Program-made: the position numbers and the translations under genes | The notes under the pieces: generated by a model | The model's input: the letters and a program-made list of their open reading frames with translations, nothing else | Database searches by the model: none | What the model was told of the DNA's origin: nothing | DNA from: Bacteroidales bacterium | GTDB lineage: Bacteria; Bacteroidota; Bacteroidia; Bacteroidales; NBLH01 | Direction of reading: 5' to 3' | Assembly (NCBI GenBank): GCA_027083715.1 | Contig: JALWNR010000162.1 | Span: 1 to 23,683 of the forward strand | DNA: 23,683 bases | Part shown: positions 14,683 to 21,344 of the stretch, piece after piece | Numbering within the stretch: position 1 is the stretch's first letter | Layout: the number at the start of each line of letters is the position of its first letter

Positions 14683-16842
14683 CTAGAAAGTAATTCTCCA
14701 AACCAGTTTAATTGCCCCACTGGTAGTTTCCGGACGCATAAAATCAAATTCTTTTAAATTTACATACCCCCTGTTATACACAAGATATAAATCCGAACCG
14801 ATTTTAGGTATCCAATTTAAACGAAAATTTCCAAGCAGTAAATCGTCTAAAGAATTCCATTGGGTGAATAAGGTGAAATTGAGTTTTGGATTAATCGCTA
14901 CCCGTATGTATTGAGCCAGTTCGTGAGTGGTAACATTTCCTTCCGGCAAATTGACTATATTCACAGAATAATCAGTTCTGAGATTCAAGTATTTATTGAC
15001 ATTAATTCCAAGTGCCGATTCAAAGGTGTTAATTTTTCCTGTATAAAAATCACCCCAATTCCATAGTAAAAATATCCAAAGCTTTCGTCCTTGATAAGTT
15101 TCAAATTGGAGTTCTTGGCGAAACATCCAGTATTCACCGGTAGGAATGGTTATTGAATCGGCTAAATCAAAGCCTTCGTCTAAACGTTCGTATTGTTGGA
15201 TGAGGTTAAATTCAGAGCGCTCTCCTTTTTTTGTTTCAAACCCAAAGGGACGTGTTTCGTTATAAAAAGATTCCAGTTTACCTGAACTATTTGTTCGGTA
15301 GTATCTAAATCCCCAAGGCTTAAAAGCCATTTGACGAATACCGTATTTAGTAAACCAACGCGGAGTAAACCGAAAACTCCAGATAAAACTGTCAAAATTA
15401 TCACGATACACAAAACCCAGCTCCGGATTAAAGTCGCCCTGAATACTGCTTACACCAATATAGTTATCGATTAAATCATTAGGGTAATCTACAAAAAAAC
15501 GCCATGCATAAACATTTTGTGATATTTGATCTTTATCAAAGCTGCGTGTAAGGTGTCCGCCGATTACCAAATTTTTATCTTGTAAAAAATGTGAAGTTGA
15601 ATAAGCACCATCAATTCCGGCAACCTGATTACTTATATTTTCATTATTTTTTGATGTGAGAATAAAACCCACATAAGATTGTTCGCCAATATCACGTTTA
15701 TAGCGTATTACTGTATTATTAGTTGCCGGAATACTATCTTCTTGTGCTGTTGTAATATTTAGTGCACCTATATTATTTTTTCCTACTTTCCCGTAAATTT
15801 TTGCTCCGCCAATAATTTTTACCGGTTCAAAATCTTCTATCCCAATTTTACGTGTATAAAATGCTTCGTAGGGTCCACCCATATTGAAGCGAAAATTTTG
15901 ATATCCTTCCAAGAAAAATTCTCTTTTTTCGGGATAAAATAAATTGAAACGAGTAAGATTTACAGCAATACGGTCTGCTTCAACTTGTGCAAAGTCTGTA
16001 TTATAAGTTAGGTTCATTTTTAAGGTAGGCGATAAATTTATATTTAAATCGGTACCAAATTTAGCGGGTGATTCATCCGGTTCACCGGTTTCGTTTTTAA
16101 AGCTTGCTAATCCATAGGGTTTAAGTTCAAACCGTTTAGCGTATCCGATATTTTTTAATCCTGATAAAGTACCTGCATTTACCAGACAATATATAGAGCA
16201 ATCACGACTCCATCCGCGCCAAAGAACTTGTTCATTTATTGCACGAATATCACGTTCAAAATTAATTGCCCATGCATATTCAGTGCTTTTGCGAAACTGT
16301 AAGGTATTAAAAGGAATACGAATTTCGGCAAACCAACCTTCTGAATTTACTTTAGTTTTAACATCCCACACTCCATTCCAATCTTTATTGGCACGTTCAT
16401 TTCCTGATATCAATAAATCGGCACGAGCACCGTTGGGATTGATAATAAATAGATAACCGTTTCGGTGATCGTTGAAAGGAGAAAGAATGACCTGAAAATT
16501 ATCATCTTCGCGATAGCGAAAATCGCGCTGCATATATTTGGCACTGATTTTACTTTTTTGATAACACCAAACACCTATGTAGATGGCTAATTTATCGTAT
16601 ATAATGGCAACTTTTGTTTTTTCAGTTGCCGGCTGACCAAAATCAAGCTCACGTTGAGTAAAATTAGCTATAATTTTTGCTTTTTGCCATGCTGTTTCAT
16701 TAAGGTTGCCATCGAAATTAATTTTTTCGGCTGTAAAAGTTGCTGTAATGGTATCTGATTTTGTTTGCTGTGCAAAAATGAAAATAGTATTTAACAGAAA
16801 CAGCAAACTTATTAACACTTTGTATAAACGTGTCATAATCAT
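14683..16842 (-). CDS. DUF5916 outer-membrane protein with CBM9-like domain
   Basis: The 719-residue product has a signal peptide (hydrophobic LISLLFLLNTIFIFA, cleavage near residue 26). Residues about 35-230 form a carbohydrate-binding family 9-like sandwich (FDGNLNETAWQKAKIIANF and the GWFAEIRIPFNTLQF motif). After that comes the DUF5916 region with NLTRFNLFYPEKREFFLEGY near residue 300 and repeated amphipathic strands ending in LVWRITF, a typical C-terminal aromatic residue of an outer-membrane beta-barrel. The role is unknown; family members are common in Bacteroidota and often sit beside peptidase or carbohydrate genes, which is not the case here. Starts at 16842 or 16836 (second ATG) are equally plausible. 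The flanking genes do not suggest an operon. Confidence 0.88.
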   Translation of the reverse strand: MIMTRLYKVLISLLFLLNTIFIFAQQTKSDTITATFTAEKINFDGNLNETAWQKAKIIANFTQRELDFGQPATEKTKVAIIYDKLAIYIGVWCYQKSKISAKYMQRDFRYREDDNFQVILSPFNDHRNGYLFIINPNGARADLLISGNERANKDWNGVWDVKTKVNSEGWFAEIRIPFNTLQFRKSTEYAWAINFERDIRAINEQVLWRGWSRDCSIYCLVNAGTLSGLKNIGYAKRFELKPYGLASFKNETGEPDESPAKFGTDLNINLSPTLKMNLTYNTDFAQVEADRIAVNLTRFNLFYPEKREFFLEGYQNFRFNMGGPYEAFYTRKIGIEDFEPVKIIGGAKIYGKVGKNNIGALNITTAQEDSIPATNNTVIRYKRDIGEQSYVGFILTSKNNENISNQVAGIDGAYSTSHFLQDKNLVIGGHLTRSFDKDQISQNVYAWRFFVDYPNDLIDNYIGVSSIQGDFNPELGFVYRDNFDSFIWSFRFTPRWFTKYGIRQMAFKPWGFRYYRTNSSGKLESFYNETRPFGFETKKGERSEFNLIQQYERLDEGFDLADSITIPTGEYWMFRQELQFETYQGRKLWIFLLWNWGDFYTGKINTFESALGINVNKYLNLRTDYSVNIVNLPEGNVTTHELAQYIRVAINPKLNFTLFTQWNSLDDLLLGNFRLNWIPKIGSDLYLVYNRGYVNLKEFDFMRPETTSGAIKLVWRITF

Positions 16843-17202
16843 ATTTTTTTATAGTGAGTTAGATTTCTCTTAAAATAGGGATTAATAACTACCTATCCCA
16901 AACATCAGGTGACAATTTTAAAGTTACCGAAATATATATGAGTTCATGTAAAAAAAGCTTTTTGCTGTCTAATACTTTATTGTTAGAGATTTATCAATTA
17001 TGATTGCTCCAAAAAGTCTCTATGACTCTGATTTGTGCAAATTAGGCTCTTTTATTTTTTAACTCACAACTTATTGAATTATCCAGATAATTATATGTTT
17101 ATGCGAAATTATAAAAATATTGAATTATAATTGCAAATAAAAGAATGGTTTACAACATATTTTTATCTTTGTGGAACATGAAAAAATTAAATTTTAGCTA
17201 AA
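16843..17202. other. Divergent promoter region of the DUF5916 and methyltransferase genes
   Basis: No gene of normal size is seen. On the plus strand TATCTTTG (17164-17171) fits a -7 box. A tiny frame MKKLNFS (17178-17201) ends immediately before the methyltransferase ATG. On the minus strand I find no clean TAnnTTTG box; CAAACATC near 16900 is the nearest match. Confidence 0.45.
17164..17171 (+). promoter_or_regulatory. Predicted -7 box of the methyltransferase gene
   Basis: TATCTTTG matches TAnnTTTG exactly and lies 31 bp before the ATG at 17203. No convincing TTTG is found 19-21 bp upstream. Confidence 0.4.
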
Positions 17203-17832
17203 ATGAGTATTGAAAAAGCATATAATTCATGGGCGGAAATTTATGACAGTAATGTTAATAAAACCCGTGATTTAGACAAAAAGGCAACCGTTGAAATATT
17301 AAAAAAGTACAATTTTTCCGAGGTCTTAGAACTGGGTTGTGGTACCGGTAAAAATACTGTTTTTTTATTGGAAAAAGCCGAATCTATTATTGGTTTGGAT
17401 TTTTCGGAAGAAATGCTCCGAAAAGCCAAAGAAAAAATACTTGATAAGAGAGTGAGTTTTCAAAAAGCGGATTTGAATGAAAACTGGATGGTAAATAATG
17501 AAGCATTTGATTTAATCACCTGTAATCTAACACTCGAGCATATTGAAAATTTAAATTTTATCTTTAATCAGGCTAACCAAAAACTTAAAACCGACGGACA
17601 TTTTTTTATTAGTGAATTGCATCCGTATAAACAATATGCCGGTAGTAAAGCAAGATATGAAACTCAGGAAGAAGTTAAAGTTTTGGAAACTTATACTCAT
17701 CATGTTTCAGATTATTTTTTTGCTGCAAAAAAATATGGTTTTGTACTTGTAGAGCTTAGAGAGTGGTTTGATGAGGATAATGTAAATTTTCCACGATTGA
17801 TTTCGTTTGTGTTTAAAAAAGGTAGTTGCTAA
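17203..17832 (+). CDS. Class I SAM-dependent methyltransferase
   Basis: The 209-residue cytosolic protein has the Rossmann methyltransferase fold. Motif I, VLELGCGTGKNT, begins at residue 41 and binds S-adenosylmethionine. An acidic end of strand 2 follows in IIGLDFSEEML, then KADLNENW, and motif IV in FDLITCNLTLEHIENL. The order and length fit the Methyltransf_11/UbiE-BioC-like group. The opening SIEKAYNSWAEIYD is common in small-molecule methyltransferases of this type. The acceptor cannot be told from sequence, and neither flanking gene hints at a pathway. The 234-bp gap to the convergent LD-carboxypeptidase gene contains only AT-rich sequence. Confidence 0.88.
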   Translation: MSIEKAYNSWAEIYDSNVNKTRDLDKKATVEILKKYNFSEVLELGCGTGKNTVFLLEKAESIIGLDFSEEMLRKAKEKILDKRVSFQKADLNENWMVNNEAFDLITCNLTLEHIENLNFIFNQANQKLKTDGHFFISELHPYKQYAGSKARYETQEEVKVLETYTHHVSDYFFAAKKYGFVLVELREWFDEDNVNFPRLISFVFKKGSC

Positions 17833-18066
17833 TTGCAACACTTCGTTAAATTATAAATTTTAGATTAAAGATTATAAATTAAGATATTAGTAATCAGTAT
17901 TTTACAATAATTAACGATTCCTTTTTAATGCTCTGATAATCAATATGTTTAAAAAATAACCGAACTATTGTAATTGATGCCTTTAAGAAAACAGATTATT
18001 AAATGAAATATTGAAAGGAACAATTGAAATACAATTTATCGCACTCGCTGGGGATTGTGATAGTTC

Positions 18067-19161
18067 TTAAAAAGATTTTTCAAATTTAGTACTTGTTAAA
18101 ACTGCCGGTTCTGTGAGCATCAGACTATGCTTGTCGGCATTCATTATAGCACGGATACCAATAGGAATTGTTATTTTATTTCGTACATGACCAAAGGGCA
18201 TTCCGTAATAGCACGGAATATCCAAATTTGCAAAGCGGTCAAAAAGTACTTCGCGCAAAGTAAAAGAGCCCTCTTTTCCTTCTTCATTAATATCACAGTC
18301 CTTAAAAATGCCCAAAACAATTCCGGCAGCTTTTTTGATATTACTTGCCATCAGCAAATGCGTAATCAAACGGTCAATCCGGTAAGGTTTTTCACGAATT
18401 TCTTCCAAAAAAACTATTTTATTTTCAAAGTCAGGCTCATATTCAGTACCTATTAAGGTATCAATCATTACCAGATTACCACCAACAAGAATGCCCTCTA
18501 CTTTGCCGCCCGTAATGGTATATTGATCGTAATCGCTATTGTTTTCAGTATCTTCCTGTTTTTTGTTTGAGTATTTGTAACGATTTTTAGCTTTCATTAA
18601 TACTTTTTCAAATGATTTTACGGTAAAATCATTAAATGAAGAAATTGCTACCGGACCATGAAATCCGATAAGTCCCAGTTTTTGATAAAAAACATTAATC
18701 AAGGAAGTAATATCACTGTATCCGATTAAGGCTTTCGGATTTTTTCGTATCGCATCAAAATCCAGTAAATCAAGAATGCGGTTAGAGCCATATCCGCCAC
18801 GTACACAAAGTATTGCATCAACATCTGTATTGGTAAACATATGCATTAAATCCTTAGCTCTTTGTTGATCGGTTCCGGCAAAATATCCGTGGCGATATAA
18901 AACAGTATCCGTGTGGTAGGTTTTAAAACCCAAATCTTTTAATGTAGCTACTGCCTCGTTTAGTTCATCCTCAGTAATATATCCTCCCGGGGCAGTTAAT
19001 CCAAGGGTGTCGCCTTTTTTTAAGCGTTTTGGCAAAATACGTTCAGAAAAAGCTTTGGTTTTGGCAGGAGATTGTGCCAAGAGTGTTTGCACAGGTGCTA
19101 AAGCACCTAATCCGGTAAAAACAGCCGTAGTTTTCAGAAAAAATCTGCGATTATATTGCAT
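18067..19161 (-). CDS. Muramoyltetrapeptide LD-carboxypeptidase (peptidase S66), Tat-exported
   Basis: This enzyme family cleaves the L,D-bond releasing the terminal D-alanine of muropeptide tetrapeptides in murein recycling; relatives (MccF) degrade microcin C-type peptides. The 364-residue product shows the S66 motifs: nucleophile Ser149 in IGYSD after the GGYGSNRILDLLDFD stretch, Glu253 in FLEEIREKPYRIDR, and His325 in MPFGHVRNK, so the triad is complete. The N terminus NRRFFLKTTAVFTGLGALA is a good twin-arginine signal ending near residue 30, which indicates export in a folded state. The charged stretch RYKYSNKKQEDTENNSDYDQ (about 194-213) looks like a lineage-specific loop. A minus-strand promoter is predicted at 19183-19215. 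It is divergent from the DNPH1-like gene. Confidence 0.93.
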   Translation of the reverse strand: MQYNRRFFLKTTAVFTGLGALAPVQTLLAQSPAKTKAFSERILPKRLKKGDTLGLTAPGGYITEDELNEAVATLKDLGFKTYHTDTVLYRHGYFAGTDQQRAKDLMHMFTNTDVDAILCVRGGYGSNRILDLLDFDAIRKNPKALIGYSDITSLINVFYQKLGLIGFHGPVAISSFNDFTVKSFEKVLMKAKNRYKYSNKKQEDTENNSDYDQYTITGGKVEGILVGGNLVMIDTLIGTEYEPDFENKIVFLEEIREKPYRIDRLITHLLMASNIKKAAGIVLGIFKDCDINEEGKEGSFTLREVLFDRFANLDIPCYYGMPFGHVRNKITIPIGIRAIMNADKHSLMLTEPAVLTSTKFEKSF

Positions 19162-19182
19162 AATAATTTATCTTTGAACAAA

Positions 19183-19215
19183 CAAAATTACATTATTTGT
19201 ATGATAAAATACAAA
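19183..19215 (-). promoter_or_regulatory. Predicted LD-carboxypeptidase promoter
   Basis: On the minus strand, TAATTTTG (19183-19190) lies 21 bp downstream of TTTG (19212-19215), the spacing expected for the Bacteroidota -33/-7 pair. The start codon at 19161 is about 20 bp further on. A plus-strand TATCTTTG (19169-19176) could serve the divergent gene. Confidence 0.6.
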
Positions 19216-19238
19216 TATTTACAAAGAATATTAAGATG

Positions 19239-19652
19239 ATGAAAATTTACTTTGCAGGTTCAATTAGTGGAGGAAGAGCTGATGTTGCTCTTTATAAGGA
19301 ACTGATAGAATATTTAAAAAATTACGGTACTGTTCTTACTGAATTTATTGGAGACGAGCAACTTAATGCAATGGGGGAGGAGCATGTTTCTGATAAGGAA
19401 ATTCATGACAGGGATGTTAATTGGCTTTTCGAAGCCGATGTTTTAGTAGCAGAAGTTTCTACTCCAAGTTTGGGGGTAGGTTATGAAATTGGCAGAGCTT
19501 TTGAAAAAGGAAAAAAAATACTTTGCCTGTACCGGAGGCAAGAGGGAAAAAGACTTTCGGCAATGATTTCCGGTAATAATGCAATTTTTACGGCACAATA
19601 CCAAACGCCTGAAGAAGCAAAAAACTACATCAATAAGTTTTTTAGAAAATAA
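19239..19652 (+). CDS. DNPH1/RCL-like 2'-deoxynucleoside 5'-phosphate N-hydrolase
   Basis: Proteins of this nucleoside deoxyribosyltransferase-fold family hydrolyse the N-glycosidic bond of deoxynucleoside monophosphates; the vertebrate member (RCL/DNPH1) acts on modified dNMPs as a sanitiser. The 137-residue product begins MKIYFAGSISGGRADVALYK, matching the phosphate/nucleotide loop. It continues with YGTVLTEFIG, HDRDVNWLFEADVLVAEVS and PSLGVGYEIGRAFEKGKKIL, where Glu83 of GYEIGRA is the likely catalytic residue, with Asp59 (DRDV) beside the site. Starts at 19236 and 19239 are adjacent ATGs; an upstream TTG at 19197 would add a weak N terminus. No phage genes are nearby, so housekeeping or repair is as likely as an anti-phage role. 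Confidence 0.86.
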   Translation: MKIYFAGSISGGRADVALYKELIEYLKNYGTVLTEFIGDEQLNAMGEEHVSDKEIHDRDVNWLFEADVLVAEVSTPSLGVGYEIGRAFEKGKKILCLYRRQEGKRLSAMISGNNAIFTAQYQTPEEAKNYINKFFRK

Positions 19653-19683
19653 GTGCCTTCGAGATTTATACCATAGCTGGTGC

Positions 19684-19735
19684 CATGTCAAGCATATTAT
19701 TATCAAGACTTATACGATATAATACACTTGACATG
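19684..19735. repeat. 17-bp inverted repeat, possible bidirectional terminator
   Basis: CATGTCAAGCATATTAT (19684-19700) and ATAATACACTTGACATG (19719-19735) pair at 15 of 17 positions with an 18-nt loop. It lies between convergent genes about 30 bp past the DNPH1-like stop. No U tract follows in either direction. Confidence 0.5.
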
Positions 19736-19777
19736 ATATTAGGACATATTCATATTTTTTTAAGGTGAAACTATCTT

Positions 19778-19852
19778 TAAACCACATACAATACAGCTAT
19801 GACAAGAGCGGTAAACTGCAAAGCACCTCACCGAAGGTAATTATTGCGGTTA
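19778..19852 (-). repeat. MITE-like element, partial copy C (left end only)
   Basis: Read on the minus strand this matches the left end of copy B: CCGCAATAATT (19839-19849), then ACCTTCGGTGAGGTGCTT and a GCAGTTTACCGC segment. Similarity to copy A (ACCGCTTTTGTTACAG) then fades near 19778. The core and large hairpin of copies A and B are absent. Confidence 0.6.
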
Positions 19853-19995
19853 GTATTTTGATAGCAATGTCGTTTAGTTAAGATATTGATGTAATTATCT
19901 TAAAATCAAATAAATGATAAATTTAACGATAGTTATTTCTAATTCTTACAAACTAAAAATTCAGGCTAAAATCGTCTTGTTTTTTACTAATTCTG

Positions 19996-21255
19996 TTATT
20001 TCATTTTTGCCCAAAGTCTTTTTGCTTGTTCTTGTGTAAATTTCAGGGTTTCACCTTCATCAATTGTCGTAAGCTGCCGATCCTTTACAATCAGCTTTCC
20101 ACTTGAAATTACGTGTTGCACATGTTCTTCACGAAAACCAAATAAAAAATGACCTAAAAAATTTTCTTTACTCAAAGGTGTCGGCGAAGGATAATCCAAT
20201 ACTACCAGGTTATTGTCTTCATCTCCTTCAAAATTATTAATTCTCAGATATTCATGTACTTTACGGAAGCGCTTATATGCCGAAACAAAATCAATATTAT
20301 CAAAAGGCTGACCGGCAAAAAATGCCATTTGTGCACTTCGCAGCATATCACTGTGCATTCCGTCGGTGCCCAGCATAATGTTACTGTTAAGTCCTTTTGC
20401 ATTAAAAAAGCCTACATTGTTATTTAAATTACTCTCCATGTTTTGTACAATAAAAGCTTTACTTTTATTTAAGATATGGCGTTCATTATCGTTCAGGTGC
20501 AGACAATGCCCTAAAATGGTTTTTGATGATTGTAGCACGGCATAATCATTCAGTCGCTCGACCACCCTTTTTCCATAGTTTTTTTCAGCGTGTAACTGGT
20601 CGTAAAGGTCTTCGGCAACATGAATATGAAATCCGGAATTGTACTTTTGCATCAGGTCGGCTGCTTTTTTCATTGTTTGATCACTTACGGTAAACGAGGC
20701 ATGCAAACCAACAAGTCCTTGTCTGCTCTGTAAATAGTTTTCGGTTTCGGAAAGTCCTTGTTCTGCTTTTTCCAATCCATCACGGTCTGTAACTTCATAA
20801 CACAGTAAATGATGTATGCCAACACGCTCAAAAGCCTTGGCTATTATTTCCAGAGAACCTTCAATAAAGTTTGGCGAAGCATGATGATCAATTACAAATG
20901 TACTGCCTGATTTTGCGCAAGCCATAGCTGTTGCCAAAGCACTTGCCTCAATCATATCTTTATCAAGTGCTTTATCCAATGTCCACCAAATGTATTCCAG
21001 GATTTCATAAAAATTTTCCGGATTTTTTTTTGGTGCCGGCATCCCGCGAGCTAATGCTGAGTATATATGATGATGACCAACTGCAAATGATTTAGTAACT
21101 ATTTTACCTTTGCAATCAATTGTTTCATCTGCATCAATAATTTTATCGGTAAACTGTAATAAGTTTGTTCCGTTTTTATTTACCAAAATGTTGGTATTTT
21201 GAAAATCTAATGACTCCCAGTTTATGTATGTGGCATTTTTTAAAAATAATGTCAT
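19996..21255 (-). CDS. SsnA-like amidohydrolase
   Basis: This is a member of the metal-dependent amidohydrolase (cytosine deaminase/chlorohydrolase) superfamily. The 419-residue protein recalls SsnA, encoded in the E. coli ygf cluster: HHHIYSALARGMPAP, YIWWTLDKALDKD, VIDHHASPNFIEGSL, CYEVTDRDGLEKAEQGL, HIHVAEDLYDQ and LGTDGMHSDM. Metal ligands are His61 and His63 (HxH), His210/His212 (HIH), His250 (GHCLHL) and Asp298 (GTDG), all present. The usual PGF(V/I)NxH lead-in is replaced by KSFAVGHHH. SsnA's substrate is not established; it may deaminate or hydrolyse a heterocycle. None of the other ygf-cluster genes is in the window. It lies 89 bp downstream of the SprB-repeat gene on the same strand. 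A minus-strand TATATTTG (21311-21318) may be its own -7 box. Confidence 0.88.
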   Translation of the reverse strand: MTLFLKNATYINWESLDFQNTNILVNKNGTNLLQFTDKIIDADETIDCKGKIVTKSFAVGHHHIYSALARGMPAPKKNPENFYEILEYIWWTLDKALDKDMIEASALATAMACAKSGSTFVIDHHASPNFIEGSLEIIAKAFERVGIHHLLCYEVTDRDGLEKAEQGLSETENYLQSRQGLVGLHASFTVSDQTMKKAADLMQKYNSGFHIHVAEDLYDQLHAEKNYGKRVVERLNDYAVLQSSKTILGHCLHLNDNERHILNKSKAFIVQNMESNLNNNVGFFNAKGLNSNIMLGTDGMHSDMLRSAQMAFFAGQPFDNIDFVSAYKRFRKVHEYLRINNFEGDEDNNLVVLDYPSPTPLSKENFLGHFLFGFREEHVQHVISSGKLIVKDRQLTTIDEGETLKFTQEQAKRLWAKMK

Positions 21256-21310
21256 TTTATTCAGATTATTTATATGATATATGTAGTTAACTTATGATAA
21301 TATAGTAGCC

Positions 21311-21318
21311 CAAATATA
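21311..21318 (-). promoter_or_regulatory. Possible -7 box of the SsnA-like gene
   Basis: TATATTTG on the minus strand fits TAnnTTTG and lies 55 bp before the start codon. No matching -33 TTTG at 19-21 bp was found, so the gene may also depend on read-through. Confidence 0.3.
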
Positions 21319-21344
21319 ATTACTGTTTGATAATTTAAAAAAAA

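Larger units (their letters stand above)
19653..19995. other. Gap between DNPH1-like gene and SsnA-like gene
   Basis: This convergent intergenic region contains an inverted repeat (19684-19735) and a partial MITE-like copy (about 19778-19852). No gene is seen. Confidence 0.55.

Noticed and set aside
19808..19852. Fusion of an inverted left end with a right end of the repeat
   Set aside because: First read that way, but the simple minus-strand alignment to the left end of copy B, with its CCGCAATAATT terminus, explains it without an inversion.
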